Below are positions 8,498 through 16,206 of a DNA stretch of 29,577 nucleotides, one piece after another. The DNA is taken from the NCBI GenBank assembly GCA_964489835.1, contig CAZBBC010000044.1, positions 1-29,577 of the forward strand, read 5' to 3'. The notes beneath the pieces are model-generated. The model was not told the DNA's origin. It saw only the letters and a program-made list of their open reading frames with translations, and did no database searches. The position numbers and the translations under genes are program-made. Source of the stretch: CAZBBC01 sp964489835. Its GTDB lineage: Bacteria > Calditrichota > Calditrichia > JAJRVZ01. The stretch's first letter is position 1. Each line of letters opens with the position of its first letter.

Positions 8498-9898
8498 CTA
8501 TAAAATACCCCTGGTTTGACCAGTAACTTTACGCAATTTATAGCGTGCCACCTGATGATCATACAGTGAACGATAATAATTCATCTGCGCCTGTGTGAGA
8601 GACAATCGGGAATTTAAAACATCCAGCTGCGTATTGGCGCCTTCGTCATACATCAGATTAGCCATACGCAGTGCTTCCTGGGCCAGTGCAACGGTTTCCT
8701 TCGCAGATAAATATTTTTGCCTACTCTCTTGAAATTTATTATAGGCCACTTCTGTTTCAGCATAGACACCGTCACTTACCTGTTTTTCCATATCCTGCAT
8801 GATATGATAATCCAATTTTGCCTTTTGATATTGCTTGACCGATCTAAACCCATGAAACAATGGTATCTGCAGACTGACAGCGGATGTAAATCCTTTACTG
8901 AAATCTTTCTGGTTAAATTTCATATCATCTCTCATCGCCAGATAAGAATAATCGGTCATAAATAAAATCTTTGGCAGAAAATTACTACGGGCCATGTTTA
9001 TACCCTGCTGGGTAATCTGTTTTTGTTCGTGAAGGATTAACATCTCCGGCCGGTTTTCTGAAGCCATATCCTGCATTTCCCTCAATGTCAGATTTCCAAA
9101 TTCATCATCAGCATAAACAAAGTCACCCAGGATTTCTATTACAGTCGCACGATCTAAGCCGATGATTGTTCTTAATTGTGTCAGTGCTATTTCATAATTA
9201 TTTTTCGCACTGATTAATGATGGCTTCAGGTTGGCTACCTCTACTTCAGCCCGCATTTTATCAAAACCCGATGCAGCACCAACATCATACTTTTTGGTTA
9301 CGGCATCCAAGTTTGCCTGGGCCTGGGCCAATGCCTCTTGCTGAACATCGACCAATTTCGTCGCCAATAATGCGGAATAAAATCCATTCACGCAATCAAA
9401 AATAAGGGTTTGTCTCTGCGCATCCAGATTATGTTCCGAGCTTCTCACCCCGGCATTCGCTATTTTGATCCCGGCGATACCGGCCCCGCCCAAAAATAAT
9501 GGCTGGGTAACTGAGGCACCATAGGTGAGTGTATTCTTCAATCCAAAAGATAAATTGACAAAATCGGGCATTTGATCCAATCCTTGAATATACGGTGCCA
9601 GCGGGGCGAGCATTGGTTTTAAAAAGTTCGGTATGGTGCTTTCCTGAATCTCCCAGGCATGCTGAAAATTTAGCGACGCATCCAGTTGGGGTAAAACTAC
9701 TGAGTAGGCTTCCCAGACAGCAGCGTTCGCTTTTTCCACTTCCTTTTCAGCGACTTTGAGCTGTGGATTATGTTCCAGGGCCAAATTGAGTGTACTTTCT
9801 AAGCTAAGGATAACCTTTTCCGGTTCAGCGCCTGTCCCAACCTGTGAAAAAATCAAACTCAGACAGACGAATACTATTAATACTTTGTACTTCTCCAT
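8498..9898 (-). CDS. TolC family outer membrane efflux protein
   Basis: A 466-residue protein with an N-terminal signal peptide (VLIVFVCLSLIFSQVGTGA) and two OEP repeats, the plan of TolC trimer subunits. ALEHNPQLKVAEKEVEKA at the start of repeat one and the closing MANLMYDEGANTQLDVLNS with its LTQAQMNYYRS helix are typical. It is the first gene of the tolC-mfp-rnd operon. The ATG is preceded by AAGGGG at six bases. Ninety-two bases separate it from the phosphofructokinase gene upstream on the same strand. I see no strong terminator there, so partial read-through is possible, although a 14-bp palindrome in this gap suggests separate control. Confidence 0.93.
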   Translation of the reverse strand: MEKYKVLIVFVCLSLIFSQVGTGAEPEKVILSLESTLNLALEHNPQLKVAEKEVEKANAAVWEAYSVVLPQLDASLNFQHAWEIQESTIPNFLKPMLAPLAPYIQGLDQMPDFVNLSFGLKNTLTYGASVTQPLFLGGAGIAGIKIANAGVRSSEHNLDAQRQTLIFDCVNGFYSALLATKLVDVQQEALAQAQANLDAVTKKYDVGAASGFDKMRAEVEVANLKPSLISAKNNYEIALTQLRTIIGLDRATVIEILGDFVYADDEFGNLTLREMQDMASENRPEMLILHEQKQITQQGINMARSNFLPKILFMTDYSYLAMRDDMKFNQKDFSKGFTSAVSLQIPLFHGFRSVKQYQKAKLDYHIMQDMEKQVSDGVYAETEVAYNKFQESRQKYLSAKETVALAQEALRMANLMYDEGANTQLDVLNSRLSLTQAQMNYYRSLYDHQVARYKLRKVTGQTRGIL

Positions 9899-9920
9899 AC
9901 CTATCCCCTTAATTCTTCGC

Positions 9921-9934
9921 TGAATAGCTATTCA
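9921..9934. promoter_or_regulatory. 14-bp perfect palindrome upstream of the efflux operon
   Basis: TGAATAGCTATTCA is perfectly self-complementary and lies 23 bases before the tolC start codon, within the short gap after pfk. Its place and symmetry suit an operator for a dimeric repressor of the efflux operon, such as a TetR or MarR type. No such regulator is encoded in the window, and a chance palindrome cannot be excluded. Confidence 0.35.
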
Positions 9935-9990
9935 TTTAAACCCTTAAAAAGAACCTCAATTATTTCAATCCCTAAGTCTGCTCTGTTTTT

Positions 9991-11310
9991 CTATTTAAAT
10001 TCCATCGGTTGGCCGGTTGCTTCCAGCACAGATAACCATAGATCGCTGTCAGGATCGACCTCTTTCCGGCGGGAGGACAGTAAATCCATAGGAATGTGCA
10101 CCAGATGGGTATTTACACTACCGACCATCAGATCCGTTTTTCCGCACATGGCGGCGTGTACGGCAACCTGTGCCAGTCTTAGACAAAACAGACTGTCCTG
10201 AGGAGACGCGGGTACACTACGAATAATATAGCTCGGATCGATATATTTTAAGTTCATCTCCATGTGTATTTCCTTAAAATAATCATTGATCACCTGCTTC
10301 AGGTAAAGTCCGATATCACCCAGACGTACATTGCCGGAAGCATCTGTTCCCGTACGATCGGTTTGCAGATATTCCTGCCCGGCCCCTTCGGCAATCACAA
10401 TCACCGCATGATGCCTGTTAATCAGTCTCTTTTTTAAAACGTTTAAGAACCCATTCTCGCCCTCCAACTTAAACGAGACCTCGGGTATTAATACATAATT
10501 GACATCATTCATGGCTAAAGCGGCGTAGCAGGCTATAAAACCGGAATGTCGACCCATCAGTTTTACCAGCCCTACCCCATTCGGTGATCCCAGTGACTCG
10601 GTATGGGCACTGCTGATAGACTCTACCGCCTCGGCAAATGCCGTGTCGAAACCAAAACTCTGATCAATGTACATAATGTCATTATCAACAGTCTTCGGTA
10701 TACCAACGATACTGATTTTCAAATTTCTTTTTTCGATTTCTTCTGAGATTTTTAATGCCCCTCTGATCGTGCCATCCCCGCCAATAATGAATAAAATACT
10801 AACACTCATTCTTTCCAGGCAATCGACGATCGCCACCGGATCCTGTTTCCCGCGCGAGGTCCCCAGCACCGTCCCCCCCCATTTATGGATATCTGTGACT
10901 GCATCCGGTGTCAAATCCATCACATCATGTCCATAACTGGGAATAAATCCCTGATAGCCGTAACGAATCCCATAGATGTTTTTTACCCCGTAACGGTAGG
11001 TCAGATTCATCACCAGTCCACGAATAACATTATTGATGCCGGGGCACAGACCGCCGCAGGTAACAATGGCGGCGCGTGTTTTGGAGGGATCAAAATAGAT
11101 CATCTTGCGTGGACCGGCCTGTTCCAGGGTGGGAAGCGTATTTTTATCGATGGTGACTGTATCGGCATCCTGACGACAGTCAAACAGGATTCTATCCGCA
11201 TCGTTGATGAATTTTATTTTATCAATTCCAACCGATAAATATTTTTCCAGAGGTGAAGGAATGCGACAAGGGCCTAAGGATCTTATTTTTTGTGAATCTA
11301 TATCAATCAT
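9991..11310 (-). CDS. pfkA: 6-phosphofructokinase (ATP type predicted, plant/trypanosome-like group)
   Basis: Phosphorylates fructose 6-phosphate to fructose 1,6-bisphosphate in glycolysis. The 439 residues include an N-terminal extension of about 75 residues before TCGGLCPGINNVIRG, where the E. coli enzyme begins almost directly. Motifs in order are the TCGGLCPG phosphate loop, IIGGDGT (Gly180 at the position that separates ATP from PPi enzymes), GIPKTVDNDI (Lys206) and KLMGRHSGF. Glycine at the first site argues for ATP, as Asp is found in PPi enzymes. Lysine at the second site is shared with PPi enzymes but also with plant and trypanosomatid ATP enzymes, so ATP is favoured but not certain. 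Start has GGAG five bases upstream. A separate promoter lies at 11365-11393. Confidence 0.92.
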   Translation of the reverse strand: MIDIDSQKIRSLGPCRIPSPLEKYLSVGIDKIKFINDADRILFDCRQDADTVTIDKNTLPTLEQAGPRKMIYFDPSKTRAAIVTCGGLCPGINNVIRGLVMNLTYRYGVKNIYGIRYGYQGFIPSYGHDVMDLTPDAVTDIHKWGGTVLGTSRGKQDPVAIVDCLERMSVSILFIIGGDGTIRGALKISEEIEKRNLKISIVGIPKTVDNDIMYIDQSFGFDTAFAEAVESISSAHTESLGSPNGVGLVKLMGRHSGFIACYAALAMNDVNYVLIPEVSFKLEGENGFLNVLKKRLINRHHAVIVIAEGAGQEYLQTDRTGTDASGNVRLGDIGLYLKQVINDYFKEIHMEMNLKYIDPSYIIRSVPASPQDSLFCLRLAQVAVHAAMCGKTDLMVGSVNTHLVHIPMDLLSSRRKEVDPDSDLWLSVLEATGQPMEFK

Positions 11311-11364
11311 TTTTACTCCATCAATATATAATATCTAAAAAGAGGTCGCTTTTAAATTTTAAAT

Positions 11365-11393
11365 CCTATAAAGTTATGAAAATTTATTGTCAA
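11365..11393 (-). promoter_or_regulatory. Promoter of the phosphofructokinase gene
   Basis: On the minus strand a perfect TTGACA (11393-11388) is followed by a 17-bp spacer and TATAGG (11370-11365; four of six matches). The start site would be near 11358, giving a leader of about 48 nt before the pfk ATG. The -35 element sits only six bases from the end of the tandem repeat. Confidence 0.6.
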
Positions 11394-11398
11394 TCCCC

Positions 11399-11640
11399 GA
11401 CGCAGCGTCCCTCCTGGCCACCAGAGATCATCTGTTGGTGGATGCGGAAAGGTTCTGATAAAGCAAGATTGTTTTTATTCTTCCTGGGCAGGAAGCCGAA
11501 AAACGTTTCACCANNNNNNNNNNGGCGACGTAACGTCCCTCCTGGCCACCGGAGACCAGCAGTTGGTGGATGCGGAAAGGTTCTGATAAAGCAAGATATT
11601 TTGTTTTTCCTATAGAGGAAGCCGAAAAACGTTTCACCAG
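11399..11640. repeat. Two-copy ~115-bp tandem repeat interrupted by an assembly gap
   Basis: Copy A (11399-11513) and copy B (11527-11640) are in the same orientation. They share an identical block of about 36 bases that begins GTTGGTGGATGCGGAAAGG and ends GCAAGAT, an identical 23-base end beginning GGAAGCCGAAAAACG, and a near-identical CGTCCCTCCTGGCCACC start. Between the blocks is a short variable AT-rich stretch followed by a small hairpin whose loop region differs: TTCCTG/CAGGAA in A, TTCCT/AGGAA in B. The unit is more GC-rich than its surroundings. On the minus strand copy B reads as a peptide with VSGGQEGRYVA, but the variable stretch shifts the frame in copy A, so a conserved DNA or RNA element is likelier than a protein. 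A gap inside it suggests that it is multicopy in the genome. Confidence 0.85.
11514..11523. other. Assembly gap (10 N) inside the tandem repeat
   Basis: Ten N bases between copies A and B. The true number of repeat units is therefore unknown; more copies may have been collapsed. Confidence 0.97.
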
Positions 11641-11742
11641 TAGGAAGATTTCATGATAATTGATACCAAAAAACCCGAACTATCATTTAATTAAAACTCT
11701 TTTTATCTAGATAACCAGCATTTGGCCAGCGTTAAATTGTCA

Positions 11743-12939
11743 CTAACATCCCCCAAGAACTCGTTTCATTTTTTTCTTAACAGGTCCTTTAGATTTGTTG
11801 TTTTTGATTAAGACCGGTATCAGTTTTTTGGCTTTTGTTCTGAAACGGTTTGTATATTCTTCATCAATCGTTTTGGGGTTTTCAATCGGTGTAAAATCAA
11901 TAATTTGCTCCTTAAATTTGTTTAATCCACCTTGTAGAATAAATATTCCTTTAAAACCAAGTTCTGCTGCAACAATCGCCATCTTCCTTTCGCTCATTTC
12001 ATCATTGGCTACAAAAACTTTTTCTTTATGCTTTATATTCAGAAGTATGTTTGGTTCCTTTTCAAACAGATTGTCAAAGGTAAATAAGGTCGATTTAGGA
12101 AGGCTCATTTTTTGATATTCTTGCTCAGATCTAAAATCAAATACTTCCAGTTTATCGCATTCCTGGGATTTTATCAGGCATAAAGCAAATTCATCCGGAG
12201 TAAGCGTTTTAATATTATAGGATCGAACAAAATTTTCATTCTCGACAAGTTGGGCCAGGGATGCCTTCCTTTCCGGGAAAAAAAAAGCCGATGCGGCCAA
12301 AAGAATTCCAATAAAGGAGATGCCAACATAATAGGGCGTAAAACGAATTGGCTTTTTTTCGACCCCATTAACTTTATTCTCGACAATTGATGCAACCCAG
12401 AATGCACCCAGGGCAAAAACCACCATTATAAAAGCAAAAATATTCTGTGACACGCCCAGCGTGTCAAAAAAACGCGGAATTCCTAAACTGGAGGCCATAT
12501 AAAGAGGTTTAAAAACAGGGTAACCTTCTGCAAAAATTATTACACCTATAAAAACCCCCACAATAAAAATAAGGGCGTCAATTTTACCAATAGCAGCAGC
12601 ACAAACACCGGTTCCGGGGCAAAATCCCCCGACCACAAATCCGAGACCCATTATAATACCACCAATAATCGCAGACCACAGAAATGTAGGATTAATATAA
12701 ATTAGGTTGATATCAATTAATCCATAATGCGCAAATCCCATAACGCCGATCATTGCCACAATTCCGGCAGTAAAGAAAACGCGCAGGACGGTAAAATCAT
12801 AACCGTAAAATAGTCCAACCAGTTTTTTTGAGGTTGAAAATCCGGCCTGCTCTAGAATAGCACCGAATGAAATACCAATGATTAATGCAACAATAAAATT
12901 TAAATTATTGCTTATAACATCCGGAACAAGAGGTCCCAT
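11743..12939 (-). CDS. YeeE/YedE family sulfur transporter fused to a cysteine-less rhodanese domain
   Basis: A 398-residue protein. Residues 1-225 hold about seven membrane helices of the YeeE/YedE (TsuA-like, DUF395) family. The half-repeat GGFCPGTGVCAAAIGK carries two cysteines of the type that relay thiosulfate or sulfide in TsuA. Residues ~245-350 form a rhodanese domain (FDFRSEQEYQ, then VFVANDEMSERK, then GFKGIFILQGGLNKF). In active rhodanese the loop starts with a catalytic Cys; here that site is Ala311, so transferase activity is not expected. A very basic tail (KKKMKRVLGGC) ends in cysteine. The start has a perfect AAGGAG at seven bases. It is the last gene of the sulfur operon, 15 bases after the partner YeeE gene. 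A weak TTATCTAGATAA palindrome lies downstream at 11703-11714. Confidence 0.88.
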   Translation of the reverse strand: MGPLVPDVISNNLNFIVALIIGISFGAILEQAGFSTSKKLVGLFYGYDFTVLRVFFTAGIVAMIGVMGFAHYGLIDINLIYINPTFLWSAIIGGIIMGLGFVVGGFCPGTGVCAAAIGKIDALIFIVGVFIGVIIFAEGYPVFKPLYMASSLGIPRFFDTLGVSQNIFAFIMVVFALGAFWVASIVENKVNGVEKKPIRFTPYYVGISFIGILLAASAFFFPERKASLAQLVENENFVRSYNIKTLTPDEFALCLIKSQECDKLEVFDFRSEQEYQKMSLPKSTLFTFDNLFEKEPNILLNIKHKEKVFVANDEMSERKMAIVAAELGFKGIFILQGGLNKFKEQIIDFTPIENPKTIDEEYTNRFRTKAKKLIPVLIKNNKSKGPVKKKMKRVLGGC

Positions 12940-12954
12940 AAAGATATCTCCTTC

Positions 12955-13473
12955 TTAAATCCAAAATTTTCTAAAAAAATAGGCGAACATATATGCTCCA
13001 GCGAAAATCGCAAACATGGTAATTATTCCCCCGGTTGCCATGACCGCCATGCCACTTAATGCGGCGCCGCTGGTACATCCCCTTCCAAGTTGTGCACCGA
13101 CGCCCCACAGCAGTCCGCCAAACAAAGCGCCGGCAATTCGTATTTTTACTGTTGTGTGCGGACCTTTTTCCAAATTAAAATCTAATCTGTTGGAAATTAA
13201 TCCGGATAAAAACGCACCAATCAAAACACCTGTAACTTCGAAAACAAGCCAGTTCATTAAAGGACTTCCTGAACCATGGCTTTCTCCATATTCCTTATAA
13301 AATTGTGCTGTTGCGGTGTGTGAAGGAGCAATTGCCTCAACAGTGGCTACGGCATAGCTTTTGATTGCGCCGCTTGCGCCTAAACCCCGGCCGGTAATAT
13401 AAATAGTCGCAAGTAAAAGGATGCCCAGCAAAACTCCTGCCAAATAAGGATTCATATACTTTGTGTCTTCCAT
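12955..13473 (-). CDS. YeeE/YedE family sulfur transporter, short subunit
   Basis: A 172-residue integral membrane protein of the YeeE/YedE family. It has about four helices: one near residues 8-27, one near 75-95, one near 110-130 containing the family motif GAQLGRGCTSGAALSG, and one at the C-terminus. Single half-size proteins of this kind usually occur as pairs and together make one TsuA-like transporter, so it should form a heteromer with the next gene. The motif cysteine is the expected sulfur-handling residue. An AGAGG ribosome binding site precedes the ATG. The operon context with an octaheme cytochrome points to import or export of a sulfur substrate or product of respiration. Confidence 0.9.
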   Translation of the reverse strand: MEDTKYMNPYLAGVLLGILLLATIYITGRGLGASGAIKSYAVATVEAIAPSHTATAQFYKEYGESHGSGSPLMNWLVFEVTGVLIGAFLSGLISNRLDFNLEKGPHTTVKIRIAGALFGGLLWGVGAQLGRGCTSGAALSGMAVMATGGIITMFAIFAGAYMFAYFFRKFWI

Positions 13474-13507
13474 ATAAACCTCTAATCTGATTTTTGTATT
13501 GATAAAT

Positions 13508-14152
13508 TTAATTCACCAACTTCTTATCTCGTTGATTATCATCATCTTCCAGTTCTTCAAATCCGGTGAGCATTGCCTTTAAATTAGAAGTAACGGTATC
13601 TCCGGTTGTTATTAAATACAGATGTGTAACAATAAATATAACCAGAAGGATTGCGGCAACTGTGTGAACGATTGCTATAACCTCAAGGGTCTGGATATTT
13701 ATTGCCTCAATTCCATGTTTTGACGGATAACGGTAAAACAAATACAATAAACCGGAGGTAACACTTAAGGGGATGACTAAAATTTTCAAGCCAAAATAAG
13801 TGAGCTTTTGCAATGGATTTAGTTTCGTTAATACAGTTTTCTTCGTTGGGTGAGGCGCATTACGAAAAATTCCAAAGATATAATAGTTAAGCTGTGCTTT
13901 AACATTTTCCAGAGTGGGAATATATTGTTTCCATTCACCGGTTGTTAAATGCCAGAAAATTGTAAATACAATCAAACCAATGAACATATATGCTGCGAAA
14001 TTGTGGTATCTTACTGCATCTCTGAATCCGAAAAAAGTGTAAGTGCCATGAATCTCAAAGCCGCTGAATGCAAGAAAGAAAATTAGAATCGCCTGCATCC
14101 AATGCCAGAACCGTTCAAAACTTTTATAAATGTAAATTTGGTGTTTACTCAT
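13508..14152 (-). CDS. Membrane cytochrome b (b561/formate dehydrogenase gamma-like), quinol-oxidising subunit
   Basis: A 214-residue four-helix protein of the cytochrome b561/Ni-hydrogenase-type superfamily (thiosulfate reductase cytochrome b or FdnI-like). Candidate haem-b ligands are His17 in FERFWHWMQ, a His in RDAVRYHNFAAY of helix two, and the histidines in VEVIAIVHTVAA-like and VIFIVTHLYLITTGD helices near the end. The TGD after the last helix is typical of this family. Its start overlaps the stop of the octaheme cytochrome gene as ATGA, with AGAGGT upstream, so the two are translationally coupled. It most likely takes electrons from menaquinol and passes them to the periplasmic octaheme protein. 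Confidence 0.9.
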   Translation of the reverse strand: MSKHQIYIYKSFERFWHWMQAILIFFLAFSGFEIHGTYTFFGFRDAVRYHNFAAYMFIGLIVFTIFWHLTTGEWKQYIPTLENVKAQLNYYIFGIFRNAPHPTKKTVLTKLNPLQKLTYFGLKILVIPLSVTSGLLYLFYRYPSKHGIEAINIQTLEVIAIVHTVAAILLVIFIVTHLYLITTGDTVTSNLKAMLTGFEELEDDDNQRDKKLVN

Positions 14153-15726
14153 TTTGTTACCTCTGTCTTTAATTTTCTATAGGAGAGAAATCGTATGACA
14201 GCATGTATGAAGACGCCGATTAGGATTAGGATTAACAACCATTTGCCGGCCTTGTCAACTGGAGTCGAAAAGTCTCTTCCCGGTAAATAAAAATCAGTCA
14301 AACCGGCAAGACGGGAATTGTTTCGGGTATGACATTCATTGCACTGAACAGAATTTTCCTTGCTGGAGACCATGTGATTTACTGGCCAGTACATACCCGT
14401 TGTCATAAAGGATACTTTTCCGCTAAATGGAAGGCCCGATTCTTTCATACCTACTTGAGAAGCAGTGTACCAGTCAAAATCTTTCCAGAACGCGCCCTGA
14501 CCTTTTTTCTCGGCATATAGTTTTGGCTGAATTAACATCTTGTTCACCGGATCGAAAGGCTGCCTGGCAAGATGAATTTTAACCGGGATAATTTTGGATT
14601 CATCATCCGAATAGGACCCATGAAGCTGGTTAAGAATAAATAACTTGGTTGTGTCCTGAATGATATCACCTTTAAGATAGTGCGATGCAGTCCCATTAAA
14701 CCAGATGTATTCGGGTTTGACATTTTTCTCCCAGACAAAACTTCCCTTGATGGATAAATAAGAATGATTGCCCATACTGTCTTCTTCCGCATAAGGTTCG
14801 CCGTCCTTAAGCCTGCCTGCCGTTGACCAATCCCAGTACATTTTTGTGGCATTACCCTTTGCAAAAACAGGAATATGACAGGATTGACAAGCCACTTTTA
14901 AAGTGTGTTCATTTAGGATATCGTCTTCATGCGGGGTTTCCGTATGGCATTGTTCACACGTATTGCGATTTAAATTCATTGAAGAAAGGGAATAGACTTT
15001 CCCGGATATATTGTGTTGTTCCGTTGTATGGCAATCTACACATTGTAAATTCATACCTTCTGAGGCCATGTGAATGTCAATATCTTTGGTTGGATCAAAC
15101 ATTGACATTTCCAGATCACCGTGTTTAACATTGTTGCCACCGCCGCCATAAAAATGGCAAACGCCGCAATTAGTTCGTTTAGGCTCGCCAATATGTTCTG
15201 CGATCGTCGTAAAATTTAAAGTTGAAATGGGTGCGCCACCTTTTTCCTGAGCCTTTGTATAGGTTTCCGTATTATCGTGACAAACCAAACAATCAATATT
15301 CAGGCTGTCTGTATAAATCTTCCCCTTGCTGTCCATACCATACCCAACATGACACTTTGCGCAACTTTTTTCGTTTCCCTTTGTACCGATACAGAAATTA
15401 TTTATGGCGTTTCTTTTACCAAGATAGACGACGCCGCGTCCTTCAACATATTCCTCGCGCTCCCAATTCCAGTGATTGCCATTCATCACTTGTTGGGCAG
15501 TCATATTATGGCATGATACGCACGCTTTTGTTACTTGTTGTGGGGTGGTAAATTTCTGTTGAAGCACTGCAAATCTACTGTGATTAACAGCAGGCTTTTC
15601 TGATTTTGAATATTTCTCTTTAAGCTTCATCAACACGGTTAGTTCGTAATCTTTTTGTGAAAGCGTGCCAATGGCGATTACAACCAATAAGCCTAAAAAG
15701 GCAGAGAGCAATATAAGTTTTTTCAT
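14149..15726 (-). CDS. Octaheme c-type cytochrome, tetrathionate reductase family
   Basis: A 525-residue periplasmic protein with eight CXXCH haem sites: residues 69-73 (CVSCH), 122-126 (CAKCH), 146-150 (CLVCH), 187-191 (CGVCH), 229-233 (CVDCH), 257-261 (CEQCH), 280-284 (CQSCH) and 462-466 (CNECH). The number, the spacing and the long gap before the last site match the octaheme tetrathionate reductase (OTR) family of Shewanella. It is held by an N-terminal signal-anchor (residues 3-20) and a C-terminal helix (about 496-514). OTR reduces tetrathionate and, in vitro, nitrite and hydroxylamine; the sulfur transporters downstream favour a sulfur substrate here. It is the first gene of the operon. 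Its start has only a weak GAGACGG upstream. The physiological direction and substrate are inferred. Confidence 0.92.
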   Translation of the reverse strand: MKKLILLSAFLGLLVVIAIGTLSQKDYELTVLMKLKEKYSKSEKPAVNHSRFAVLQQKFTTPQQVTKACVSCHNMTAQQVMNGNHWNWEREEYVEGRGVVYLGKRNAINNFCIGTKGNEKSCAKCHVGYGMDSKGKIYTDSLNIDCLVCHDNTETYTKAQEKGGAPISTLNFTTIAEHIGEPKRTNCGVCHFYGGGGNNVKHGDLEMSMFDPTKDIDIHMASEGMNLQCVDCHTTEQHNISGKVYSLSSMNLNRNTCEQCHTETPHEDDILNEHTLKVACQSCHIPVFAKGNATKMYWDWSTAGRLKDGEPYAEEDSMGNHSYLSIKGSFVWEKNVKPEYIWFNGTASHYLKGDIIQDTTKLFILNQLHGSYSDDESKIIPVKIHLARQPFDPVNKMLIQPKLYAEKKGQGAFWKDFDWYTASQVGMKESGLPFSGKVSFMTTGMYWPVNHMVSSKENSVQCNECHTRNNSRLAGLTDFYLPGRDFSTPVDKAGKWLLILILIGVFIHAVIRFLSYRKLKTEVTK

Positions 15727-16206
15727 ATCCGTCTCTAATTAATTCAACAATGAATAATAGTTTATAGTATAAATTATTTTTCTTCAGGAATTCTCAGAAT
15801 CAGCTTCTTTGATATTGCAATTCCGTGTCAATTCGCAGATTAATTCTGTAACGCCTTCATAATCACTGGTTGTTTATACCAGACCTCAAACCTTAATTAT
15901 TTTAGGGTATAGAATAATAAACAAAAAATAAATTCGCAATTAATTTTTGCTATCCTGGATACGGTAGGTGCCCTCTGTTCCACAAATGATTATCCTTTTT
16001 TCAATTAATAGTTAACTTCGGTGTATATACCTCAATAATTTCGTAAATTTAATTTAGCGATTCAAAATGATCCGCTTTTAATTTTCTGTCGTTCTAAATA
16101 TTGTTTGCCAATAATCGTAGAAAGAAGATAATCATGCTATTTAATAAAAATATTAAAAATGAAATACCAAATTTCGCTGCACTTTTTTCCGGTCAGGGAG
16201 GTTCTA
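15727..16206. other. Divergent intergenic region between the sulfur operon and the helicase gene
   Basis: About 480 AT-rich bases between two divergently read genes, so promoters for both should lie here. On the minus strand a TATACT box near 15766-15771 could be a -10 element for the octaheme gene, but I see no matching -35. GTATATAC near 16022-16029 is an 8-bp palindrome. I find no convincing FNR or CRP site, no RNA gene and no conserved reading frame. A long leader before the helicase gene is possible, as is known for cold-shock helicases. Confidence 0.4.

Noticed and set aside
11428..11637. A minus-strand peptide frame through the tandem repeat (contains SGGQEGRYVA)
   Set aside because: It passes through the assembly gap, and the frame is not kept in copy A. 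The repeat looks like a DNA or RNA element.
11399..11640. CRISPR array
   Set aside because: The units are ~115 bp with a short variable part, far from the 25-40 bp repeat and spacer plan, and no cas gene is present.
15800..15840. Possible FNR-like site (TTGATATTGCAATT) upstream of the sulfur operon
   Set aside because: Only the first half-site fits TTGAT; the second half does not match ATCAA. Too weak to report as a regulatory site.
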